Shown piece after piece: positions 11,646-19,399 of a DNA stretch of 64,000 nucleotides. A program made the position numbers and the translations under genes. Source of the stretch: Megalobrama amblycephala. Its lineage: Eukaryota; Chordata; Actinopteri; Cypriniformes; Xenocyprididae. How positions within the stretch are numbered: position 1 is the stretch's first letter; every line of letters starts with the position of its first letter. The stretch lies in the NCBI RefSeq assembly GCF_018812025.1, contig NC_063052.1, positions 21,273,414 through 21,337,413 of the forward strand, read 5' to 3'. The notes beneath the pieces are model-generated. The model ran no database searches. It was not told the DNA's origin and saw only the letters and a program-made list of their open reading frames with translations.

Positions 11646-12316
11646 TCACAGACCAAGTTGAAGAGACATTTGAATTCCGATAAGTTTAACCACTCAACAT
11701 ATTTTTTCGCATTACTTGTGCTGCTGGTGTGTTGTTCAATATAGATTTGTGTATGATTGTAAAATGATTCTGCCAGTGTAAACTTAATAAACATTTACAC
11801 ATATTTGGAAATTGTATAGGCTACACTGCATATACTAAATGGGCTTGTAATGCATTCATACTGAAATAAATAAGCACAAGTAATATAATGAATTCCAAGG
11901 ATGAAGAAGTAAACTTAAAAAATATACTCAAATTTAACATTAGATACACTACAACTTCAGGTATAATAAATAATGTATTTTTTAAATATACTTTCAGTGC
12001 ATTGTTACAATGATCATTTTCAGCACACTGTTAAAATATACCTCAAATATATTTTTATAAAGTGCAAATAAATACACTTTTAAAAAATAAACTGAACTTA
12101 CACTTCAAGTATATTTTTCTAAAATATATTTTTTAGAAAATATACTAAAGTACAATTATTTTAAAGTGTGTTAAAAGTTGCATTGTGAAAATATGATACT
12201 AATATACTTTTTATATATTTAATGATAGTACATTTTTTGTTAGTATATTTGCAGTGTACTATAGAAAAAGGAAATATATTTAAAATACAATAAAGTATAC
12301 TTTTTTTTCACTAGGG

Positions 12317-13029
12317 GAGCCTATTGGATGAGAACTGAACTGAGCTGATGATGACATCACCGTTTTCTACAGAGCTGTTTTTTAGGTTAATTGAAATCGT
12401 TTCAAAATTGATTAACTTTACACAGTTATTGAACCGAAATGAATCAGTGAACTGATTTCAGCTGAACAGTGGGTGTATACTATTGTCTTTTTTAGAGCTG
12501 CTTTACAGCAGAATTGATCTGTGATAATTGATCGACATCATTTTCTTGTTTATCCCTATTAATCTGCTTTGAAACAATGTATTGTATAAAGTGCTATATA
12601 ATTAAAGGTGACTTGACTGACTTCAATCTCTGATTTTGACTTTAATCTTTATGAAACTAGAATGAATTTCCATGCGTTTTTTTACTAGAAGTCAACCTAT
12701 CGAAATATTTACATAGATTTTAAACTGAGACCAAGATAATTGTTATTATGTGCTTCCCTCTGGTGGGCAATATTAGTATTACAGCCACCTCTCACTCTAG
12801 CCCAGTGGTTCCCAAACTCTCTCAACCCCCACCCCCCCTTTATAGTGTGTGTAGAGAAAAATACTGTTATATATTTTATCTCTATGTATAATATTTTGTT
12901 TTTGAAAGTCTTTTCTGAGTAATTGTCTTGACCATATTACAGTTCCATATCCAATCCATTAATGAATTATTTCTGCTATTTCTTCTGTAAGACCCTAAAC
13001 ATAAAGACATATGACACATTAAAATCTAT

Positions 13030-13030
<1 letters not shown>
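12317..13030. other. Spacer with dispersed-repeat pieces; no gene
   Basis: At about 12585-12622 the string AAAGTGCTATATAATTAAAGGTGACTTGAC resembles the tail of a dispersed repeat I recall from fish genomes. At 12803 CAGTGGTTCCCAAACTCT looks like a hAT terminal inverted repeat, with CTCTAGCC as possible 8-bp flank; the matching right end was not found. No credible coding frame. Confidence 0.4.

Positions 13031-13084
<54 letters not shown>
13031..13084. repeat. (CT)n microsatellite
   Basis: Uninterrupted CT dinucleotides for 54 bp. Confidence 0.98.
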
Positions 13085-13087
<3 letters not shown>

Positions 13088-13194
13088 CATTGTTAGTTTG
13101 AATTGTTTAGTGTAGGATGTGAGAGAAGAATGTTTGCTCATTTTTCACCAAAGCAAGCAAGAATGAATGTGTTGAATGTCAGCTCACTTAAATT

Positions 13195-13207
13195 AATTAA
13201 TTAATTA

Positions 13208-13265
<58 letters not shown>
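13195..13265. repeat. (TTAA)n then (GT)n microsatellite
   Basis: Four TTAA/TAAT units run directly into about 27 GT dinucleotides. Confidence 0.97.
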
Positions 13266-13266
<1 letters not shown>

Positions 13267-13520
13267 TTCAGGTAAACCCTATGGGAACAAAATGTCCGTA
13301 CAATGATGGCAATATCTTAAATCCTTGTCCTTGTGGGGACATTTTTGGTCCCCATGAGGAAAGCAGCTTATAAATCATAAGTAATGTTTTTTGAAAATAT
13401 AACAATGCAGACAGTTTTCCGTGATGGGTAGGTTTAGGGGTAGGGGATAGAATATACAGGTTATACAGTATAAAAACCTTTATGTCTATGGAAATTCCCC
13501 ATAAAACATGAAAACTCAAG
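13266..13520. repeat. Interspersed repeat associated with GT/CA microsatellites
   Basis: It contains GTGATGGGTAGGTTTAGGGG and TATGTCTATGGAAATTCCCC, strings I recall as widespread beside (GT)n/(CA)n tracts in ray-finned fish. It sits exactly between a (GT)n and a (CA)n tract. I do not give a family name because I cannot check one. Confidence 0.6.
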
Positions 13521-13553
13521 TGTGTGTTTGTTTGTGTGTGTGCTTACAGTAAA

Positions 13554-13556
<3 letters not shown>

Positions 13557-13644
<88 letters not shown>
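13557..13644. repeat. (CA)n microsatellite
   Basis: About 44 CA dinucleotides. Poly(Thr-His) and poly(Cys-Val) frames across it are artefacts. Confidence 0.98.
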
Positions 13645-13649
<5 letters not shown>

Positions 13650-13659
13650 CTTCCTCATG

Positions 13660-13830
13660 ATGGCATCTGCATCAGAAAATGCTGGCATCACAGTTCTCTC
13701 CTGGAATATTAATGGCCTGAAAGCTAAACTTGACAAGAGTAAAACTCGACTACTAGAAATCTTTGGAAAATATGATGTGCTTCTGCAAAAGACTCACGTT
13801 GATGAAATTAATAATGAAGATAACTGTTAA
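13660..13830 (+). pseudogene. L1-type LINE ORF2 fragment: start of AP endonuclease domain
   Basis: The 56-codon frame contains ITVLSWNINGLKAKLDKSK and DVLLQKTHVDE. These match the N-terminus of the apurinic-like endonuclease of L1-type ORF2 proteins: the SWNINGL metal-binding Asn region followed by the conserved LQETH motif. Here the catalytic Glu of QETH is Lys (QKTH), so the domain should be dead even if expressed. The frame ends at TAA after about 56 residues, where a full ORF2 would run to over 1000. The rest of the element is missing on this side. The frame begins right after the (CA)n tract. Confidence 0.8.
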
Positions 13831-13971
13831 GGTATATTTAAAGTTGTCAGTTTTTAAAGGCATTTTAGTAGATAAACAATGAATTTATATTAATGCCTTA
13901 TTTTGAAACTTGTGTATGCATATGCTAGATCTTATACATTCACATTATCCATATTATTTTATTAATATGGA

Positions 13972-14252
13972 TGTCACAGAACCCTTTTTTCCCTGGACTT
14001 CATATCCCATGTTCCTCCTGTTCTCCACACCTGCACTCACTTCCCTCGTCATCTCCCCATCATCACTCATCACCTGCACCTGGACTTGATTATCCTCACT
14101 ACCTTTATATTGCACTCACTCCATTCACTCCTCGTTGGTTCTCTGCTGTGTTTAGTGTATGTTTGGTGTTCCTGCCCTGTGTTGATTAAAGTAGTCTTTA
14201 TATATTGTGGAAATCCGTATCTGCCTCATCTCTACACCACCATACCATAACA
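13972..14252 (+). repeat. 5' LTR of gag-only element 1 (281 bp)
   Basis: TGTCACAG...CCATAACA. Contains the TATA-like TTTATAT at 14104-14110 and a GATTAAAG polyadenylation-type signal near 14183. It differs from the 3' LTR over 262 shared bp at only two adjacent positions (TG at 14136-14137 against CA). Confidence 0.9.
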
Positions 14253-14320
14253 GAAGAACCGACCTTAAAAACGCCTGGATTTCCACAAGAAAAAAAAAAA
14301 AAAGGAAAAAAAAAAAAAAC

Positions 14321-16810
14321 ATGGACTCGTGGATTATTTCCCTGGCTCCAGCTTCCACTCCTCCAACACCTCTAACAGCCGGCGATCGTCTCATTGGGCT
14401 TCTTCAGGTGGGTCGTTCGCTGGAGAGGTATGTGGAGGAGTTCGTTGAGCTCGCTTATTTGTCTGACTGGCCTGAAGCAGTTTTGATCTCCCTGTTTTTG
14501 GATGGATTGGATGACGACACTATCCGTTTTGATAAACCAGATTATCGTTTCTCCTTAAGCGAAACTATCAATTTAATTTTGTGTTTAAATGGCTCCAAAT
14601 TCTGCGTGGATAGGGTTCAGGATAAGTGTTGTCGTCCAGTCCATCCAGAAACACGGTGGGCCGGGCCAGTCAGTCAATCTCCGTCTTCCTCCGCATACCC
14701 TTCCAGCGAACTCCCTGCCTGCCCCATGCTGGACCCACATTCCTCTACTGGGCCCAGAAAGCGGAGGAGGAGGAAGAAAGCCGCTCCAGTCTCTCCCGAG
14801 CCCGCTCCAGTCTCTCCCGAGCCCGCTCCAGTCTCTCCCGAGCCCGCTCCAGTCTCTCCCGAGCCCGCTCCAGTCTCTCCCGAGCCCGCTCCAGTCTCTC
14901 CCGAGCCCGCTCCAGTCTCTCCCGAGCCCGCTCCAGTCTCTCCCGAGCCCGCTCCAGTCTCTCCCGAGCCCGCTCCAGTCTCTCCCGAGCCCGCTCCAGT
15001 CTCTCCCGAGCCCGCTCCAGTCTCTCCCGAGCCCGCTCCAGTCTCTCCCGAGCCCGCTCCAGTCTCTCCCGAGCCAGCTCCAGTGCCTGTGGGGATTTTA
15101 ATTGTATTTGAGGGGATGAACTGGCCCTCAACCCCAGTCTCCGCCGCCGAGCAAGCAGCGCCAGTCTCCGCCGAGCCAAGTTCTCCAGTCTCCGCCGAGC
15201 CAGCAGCGCCAGTCTCTGCCGCCGAGCAAGCAGCGCCAGTCTCCGCCGCCGAGCAAGCAGCGCCAGTCTCCGCCGCCGAGCAAGCAGCGCCAGTCTCCGC
15301 CGCCGAGCAAGCAGCGCCAGTCTCTGCCGCCGAGCCAAGTTCTCCAGTCTCCGCCGAGCCAAGTTCTCCAGTCTCCGCCGAGCCAAGTTCTCCAGTCTCC
15401 GCCGAGCCAAGTTCTCCAGTCTCCGCCGAGCCAAGTTCTCCAGTCTCCGCCGAGCCAAGTTCTCCAGTCTCCGCCGAGCCAAGTTCTCCAGTCTCCGCCG
15501 AGCCAGCAGCGCCAGTCTCCGTCGCCGAGCCAGTATCCCCTGTCTCAGCCGCCGAACCAGTATCCCCTGTCTCAGCCGCCGAGCCAGTATCTCCAGTCTC
15601 AGCCGCCGAACCAGTATCTCCAGTCTCAGCCGCCGAGCCCTCCGCTCCAGCCGCCGCCGAGCCAGCCGCTATTATGAACTGTGTTATAGAAGTCTCCAGC
15701 CCTAAGACTGTTTACCCTCCCTGCCTCCCTCTCCCACCTCCATCCTTTTGTGTTTGCACTGAACCTCCACCTCAAGCCCCCTCGTCCAGATCTCCACCTC
15801 AGACCTCTGGGCAATTACCTTCACCACGGCTCCAACCTCCCTCTGCTCCACCGTTGCCCATCAGTCCACCAGCTTCACCAGTATCCATCCTGCCTCCACT
15901 CACACCTTGTTCACTCGTCAGCCTGCCCTCCCCTCTGGACTACACTCCTCCGTCTCCGCTCCGTCACTCCGTCCCTCGGTTTCAGTTGGCTTCCTCACTC
16001 CCCCCGGTGTTCGTTTTGTTGGCTGTCCTCCTGCTTCCACTGCGGCCTTCTGGAGCCCCGGCTGCGCTTCGGTCGGCGGAGCCTACGGTTCCCGCCAGTC
16101 CTTCAGCGACGCCTGGGCTCAACGCCTCGAAGGCTTCGGCCCCTGACCCGCCATGGCTGCCTTCGGCCCCTGACCCGCCATGGCTGCCTTCGGCCCCTGA
16201 CCCGCCATGGCTGCCTTCGGCCCCTGACCCGCCATGGCTGCCTTCGGCCCCTGACCCGCCATGGCTGCCTTCGGCCCCTGACCCGCCATGGCTGCCTTCG
16301 GCCCCTGACCCGCCATGGCTGCCTTCGGCCCCTGACCCGCCATGGCTGCCTTCGGCCCCTGACCCGCCATGGCTGCCTTCGGCCCCTGACCCGCCATGGC
16401 TGCCTTCAGCCCCTGACCCGCCATGGCTGCCTTCAGCCCCTGACCCGCCATGGCTGCCTTCAGCCCCTGACCCGCCATGGCTGCCTTCAGCCCCTGACCC
16501 GCCATGGCTGCCTTCAGCCCCTGACCCGCCATGGCTGCCTTCAGCCCCTGACCCGCCATGGCTGCCTTCAGCCCCTGACCCGCCATGGCTGCCTTCAGCC
16601 CCTGACCCGCCATGGCTGCCTTCAGCCCCTGACCCGCCATGGCTGCCTTCAGCCCCTGACCCGCCATGGCTGCCTTCAGCCCCTGACCCGCCATGGCTGC
16701 CTTCAGCCCCTGACCCGCCATGGCTGCCTTCAGCCCCTGACCCGCCATGGCTTTTGAACCTGCCCTGGAGACCTCCACTCCAGTCTGCTCCTCCCCCTGC
16801 ACCAGCTTGA
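14321..16810 (+). CDS. Gag-like protein with long proline-rich tandem repeats (829 aa)
   Basis: The start chosen is the ATG at 14321 (MDSWIISLAPAS), the first Met beyond the LTR and the A-rich leader; an upstream in-frame Met at 14207 lies within the LTR. Residues about 25-100 (RSLERYVEEFVELAYLSDWP, then a FLDGLDDD motif) resemble the gag capsid region of Ty3/gypsy sushi-type elements and their RTL/PEG10 relatives. The rest is low complexity: about 14 PVSPEPA units (21 bp), then VSAAEQAAP/VSAEPSSP units, a Pro/Ser-rich stretch, and about 23 PDPPWLPSA units (27 bp) from 16138. There is no zinc knuckle, protease or RT. Tandem repeats keep other frames open, which explains the many overlapping ORFs. 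A structural, particle-forming role is inferred from the family only. Confidence 0.75.
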   Translation: MDSWIISLAPASTPPTPLTAGDRLIGLLQVGRSLERYVEEFVELAYLSDWPEAVLISLFLDGLDDDTIRFDKPDYRFSLSETINLILCLNGSKFCVDRVQDKCCRPVHPETRWAGPVSQSPSSSAYPSSELPACPMLDPHSSTGPRKRRRRKKAAPVSPEPAPVSPEPAPVSPEPAPVSPEPAPVSPEPAPVSPEPAPVSPEPAPVSPEPAPVSPEPAPVSPEPAPVSPEPAPVSPEPAPVSPEPAPVSPEPAPVPVGILIVFEGMNWPSTPVSAAEQAAPVSAEPSSPVSAEPAAPVSAAEQAAPVSAAEQAAPVSAAEQAAPVSAAEQAAPVSAAEPSSPVSAEPSSPVSAEPSSPVSAEPSSPVSAEPSSPVSAEPSSPVSAEPSSPVSAEPAAPVSVAEPVSPVSAAEPVSPVSAAEPVSPVSAAEPVSPVSAAEPSAPAAAEPAAIMNCVIEVSSPKTVYPPCLPLPPPSFCVCTEPPPQAPSSRSPPQTSGQLPSPRLQPPSAPPLPISPPASPVSILPPLTPCSLVSLPSPLDYTPPSPLRHSVPRFQLASSLPPVFVLLAVLLLPLRPSGAPAALRSAEPTVPASPSATPGLNASKASAPDPPWLPSAPDPPWLPSAPDPPWLPSAPDPPWLPSAPDPPWLPSAPDPPWLPSAPDPPWLPSAPDPPWLPSAPDPPWLPSAPDPPWLPSAPDPPWLPSAPDPPWLPSAPDPPWLPSAPDPPWLPSAPDPPWLPSAPDPPWLPSAPDPPWLPSAPDPPWLPSAPDPPWLPSAPDPPWLPSAPDPPWLPSAPDPPWLPSAPDPPWLLNLPWRPPLQSAPPPAPA
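14782..15085 (+). repeat. 21-bp coding minisatellite (PVSPEPA)n
   Basis: About 14 near-identical copies of CCAGTCTCTCCCGAGCCCGCT, in frame with the gag-like ORF. Confidence 0.95.
15130..15665 (+). repeat. 24/27-bp coding minisatellite (PVSAEPSS / PVSAAEQAA)n
   Basis: Alternating GCCAGTCTCCGCCG-CCGAGCAAGCAGC and CCAGTCTCCGCCGAGCCAAG units; block structure shows local expansion of one variant (seven or eight EPSSPVSA units in a row). Confidence 0.92.
16138..16750 (+). repeat. 27-bp coding minisatellite (PDPPWLPSA)n, about 23 copies
   Basis: The unit is CCTTCGGCCCCTGACCCGCC + ATGGCTG. The first 10 or so copies carry TCGGCC, and all later ones (from about 16402) carry TCAGCC, a clean synonymous switch. 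Confidence 0.95.
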
Positions 16811-16871
16811 GGTCTCCAGGGCGCCCGCCCCCCCTCCCGGTTGTTTCATCTACGGCGCGAGGACGCGCCTA

Positions 16872-17133
16872 CCCTGGACTTCATATCCCATGTTCCTCCT
16901 GTTCTCCACACCTGCACTCACTTCCCTCGTCATCTCCCCATCATCACTCATCACCTGCACCTGGACTTGATTATCCTCACTACCTTTATATTGCACTCAC
17001 TCCATTCACTCCTCGTCAGTTCTCTGCTGTGTTTAGTGTATGTTTGGTGTTCCTGCCCTGTGTTGATTAAAGTAGTCTTTATATATTGTGGAAATCCGTA
17101 TCTGCCTCATCTCTACACCACCATACCATAACA
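16872..17133 (+). repeat. 3' LTR of gag-only element 1, 5'-truncated (262 bp)
   Basis: Matches 13991-14252 of the 5' LTR. Homology starts at CCCTGGACTT; the first 19 bp are lost. Confidence 0.9.
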
Positions 17134-17398
17134 ATGGACTACTCTATTCCTGATTTAGAAGTCAATGAGTATATATAGAAAGTTCAAAATTGAGGACACT
17201 TTGGCCAGAAATATGTACTGAGTCAAATATAGACTATAGTCTGGCTTGGGTAACATCAGGAGTCAATTTGTATGTAGAGAATGTTCAAGATTGAGGAGTC
17301 TTGGACCATAAATGTGTTCAGAAGGTCAAATATGGACTAGAGTATGGCTGACGTTGGCCAGAGATATGTTCAAAATGTCAATTACTAATGTCTAAAGG
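17134..17398 (+). repeat. Satellite B fragment
   Basis: About 2.5 diverged monomers (ATGGACTACTCTATT..., GGCCAGAAATATGT...) directly abut the 3' LTR target duplication. The left flank of the LTR element does not look like satellite B, so the insertion marks the array edge or followed a rearrangement. Confidence 0.8.
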
Positions 17399-17480
17399 AT
17401 GCTTTTTCCAAGTTCTGTCTTGCTGAATGTGTGAAGAGTTTTCAGTATTGAAAATGATAGTAAACCAACGTTGATCTAAC

Positions 17481-18312
17481 TTACTCATAGTGTCCGTATA
17501 TGGTAACTAACAGACACATTACTGTACTTACAATGGTATGTACATGGTAACTATGTAGTACTTACAGACAACTGTGAATAATAACAGGCACTTATGTGTG
17601 GTAACTAGTAAGACACATTACTGTACTTACTAGTGGTATATACATGGTAACTATGTTGTAATCACGGACAAGTGTGGACACATAACGGACACTTACTTAA
17701 CTACTGTGAAACAAATGTGCTTACGAAAATGATACAGTAACTATACAGCACTTCATAGTGTTAATACTTATCAAGTAGTACTTTTAAGCAAGGCTTTTGA
17801 CACATGACAACTGAGTATAAGTACAGTTGTAGTGTCACTGATCTGTATGTATGTATGTCATCAGAATACCTCTATTGGACCAATCGGTTAAGTTAATCAT
17901 TGTCCAGTAAAGATTAGGCAAGTTGAACCGCAATAGTATATCATCCAGTACTCAAGAAGTATCTTGTAACATGCTTATACCCCATAAAAAGCAATTTAGC
18001 ATTAACAGTTCAAAAAACACTACATAAAGTACATACATAGTGCAGCAAAACAATTACTTTATTTCTTGAGAATTTTGTTTTTTAAATGGCATCAGTGAGA
18101 AAACAACACTATTTGGTAAGCCTCTGTTTTGTACTGTTGTTAACATGCACACACTGTAAGTAAGTGTCCGTTATGTGTGTCCACACTTGTCCGTGAGTGC
18201 AACATAGTTTCATGTACATACCACTAGTAAGTACAGTAATGTGTCTTACAAGTTACCATAAGTAAGTACAGTAAAGTGTCTGTTAGTTACCATATACAGA
18301 CACTATAAGTAA
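17481..18312. mobile_element. Fold-back element with long imperfect inverted repeats (832 bp)
   Basis: Outer arms 17481-17522 and 18271-18312 are inverted with 39 of 42 matches (for example GGTAACTAACAGACAC against GTGTCTGTTAGTTACC). Inner arms 17611-17699 and 18157-18247 are also inverted, roughly 90 percent identical by eye, with the core ACTTACTAGTGGTATATACA. The loop is about 450 bp. No ORF; target duplication not resolved. Similar pieces reappear in single orientation at 19066-19260. Confidence 0.75.
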
Positions 18313-18330
18313 GTGTCTGTTATTACTTGT

Positions 18331-19065
18331 GATGGAATTTTTGAACTAATTAATAATGAACTAACATTTCTTTTCTTTACAGGCCTAATAATAATCTAAC
18401 TTTGAAATAGAGAAATAGTCACTAGGACTGATGTGATTCAGAAAAATTCTGCTGTGCTGGCTAGACAGCATCCTTCTGAGGATAAAAAATAGTATTTGAG
18501 GAATTGTTTTAACCTATTGAGTAATCTGAACTATTAACCCTGAGACATTTTTTTGATGATCTTGTGATTCAGTTGTTCTAAATCTAAATTTATGCAGGAC
18601 AGAGGAACTGAGATGTTTTTCTTAAATCTAAACCAATCGTATTAAGACTGATGATAATGAGTAATAGATCATGCCATACTGATTGTGAAGTGTACCTGAA
18701 ATCCTATAAAACCTGTTGTATTCCTTTGTTCGGAGAGAGATTCTCTGGAATTGATAAGAACTCTCCCGGCCGTGATTAAAGCATATTCTGAGGCATAGTC
18801 TGGAGTCTGTTTGGTTTTTAGGCTGCAGCAAACTAAGCACTAGAGATCTTACTTCTATACTATAGTGATAGTGTTTAGTGGCGGTGAGGAGCACTAAAGA
18901 GCTTAGTATCAGGTGATAGTGCCCCAAAACAGGCCGAGATGTCGGCCGACTCGAACAGGTATTGAAGTACGCTTAGTAGAGTATAAATTTATAGATTAAT
19001 GGGTGTCTGGGACACCCAGTTTAACTAAGTCAGGTGCGTAGGGAAAAATCTACCACATACTCAAC
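18331..19065 (+). mobile_element. Possible solo LTR (about 735 bp)
   Basis: An insert lies between two ACTTGT copies (18325-18330 and 19066-19071), where a fold-back-like sequence is interrupted and resumes. It contains CCTATAAAACC near 18704 (TATA-like) and GATTAAAGCATA near 18774 (polyadenylation-like), arranged as in an LTR. Ends read TGTGATGG... and ...CTCAACA. The TG...CA ends and the ACTTGT duplication cannot both be exact, so the boundary is uncertain by a few bases. Confidence 0.4.
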
Positions 19066-19261
19066 ACTTGTCCATAGGTACAAAGTAGTTACCATGTATG
19101 TATACCATTGGAAATTATAGCAGTGTTTCTTGTTAGTTTCCATGTACATACATGTCAGGTAAGTACCTTGTGTTACCACTCTTTTACCTGTATGAACAAC
19201 ATAATTACTATATATGTACCAGGAAAGTACACGTACTGTAAAATAAAGTGCTACCACTTAT
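19066..19261. repeat. Diverged fragment related to the fold-back element
   Basis: Contains ACTTGTCCATAGGTAC, TAGTTACCATGTATGTATAC and similar strings matching the arms of the element at 17481-18312. No gene. Confidence 0.55.
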
Positions 19262-19390
19262 TCATTTGTGTATTGAAGAAATAACAGATAAGACATAACA
19301 TCACATTGAAGCATGTAATCTATTCACTCATTTCATTGCATTATATACAAGAACTAACTTATTCCGTTGTGCAGTTAAGAGATAACTACT
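19262..19390 (-). repeat. Single inverted satellite C monomer
   Basis: On the minus strand this reads GTTATCTCTTAACTGCACAA, CGGAATAAGTTAGTTCTTGT and GCAATGAAATGAGTGAATAG, the satellite C consensus found in plus orientation from 23851 on. It is the only inverted copy noticed. Confidence 0.8.
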
Positions 19391-19399
19391 ATGGAGTCA

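Larger units (their letters stand above)
8813..12316. mobile_element. TIR DNA element, copy 2, interrupted by a nested MITE (3.5 kb)
   Basis: Same termini and same interior order as 5512-7930: subterminal AAGTATACTT repeats, the 77-bp hairpin, the exon/promoter block, then the mirror-image end. Removing the 1114-bp nested element at 9445-10558 leaves about 2.39 kb, matching copy 1. Flanking bases are GA on both sides, a possible 2-bp target duplication. No transposase is encoded. Confidence 0.85.
13972..17133 (+). mobile_element. Gag-only LTR retrotransposon 1 (Tf1/sushi-like, non-autonomous)
   Basis: Two LTR copies flank a single long ORF. A 5-bp duplication ATGGA lies at 13967-13971 and 17134-17138. 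The LTR begins TGTCACAG and ends CCATAACA. The 3' LTR lacks its first 19 bp, and the expected polypurine tract before it is also missing, so one deletion removed both. The bases after the 5' LTR are GAAGAACC, not a tRNA-type TGG primer site; AGAACCGAC (14255-14263) is complementary, with one G-U pair, to GTTGGTTCT in the LTR (14134-14142), 30 bp after a TATA-like TTTATAT. This suggests self-priming. No pol genes are present. Confidence 0.88.

Noticed and set aside
13522..13736. Poly(Thr-His) and poly(Cys-Val) proteins
   Set aside because: Artefacts of the (CA)n tract; only the part from 13660 on has real similarity (L1 endonuclease).
14589..16802. Several long ORFs overlapping the gag-like gene on both strands (Ser-Arg-rich, Leu-Ala-Arg-rich, His-Gly-Cys-Leu repeats)
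   Set aside because: Tandem units of 21, 24 and 27 bp without stops keep extra frames open automatically; only the frame with a capsid-like N-terminus is kept.
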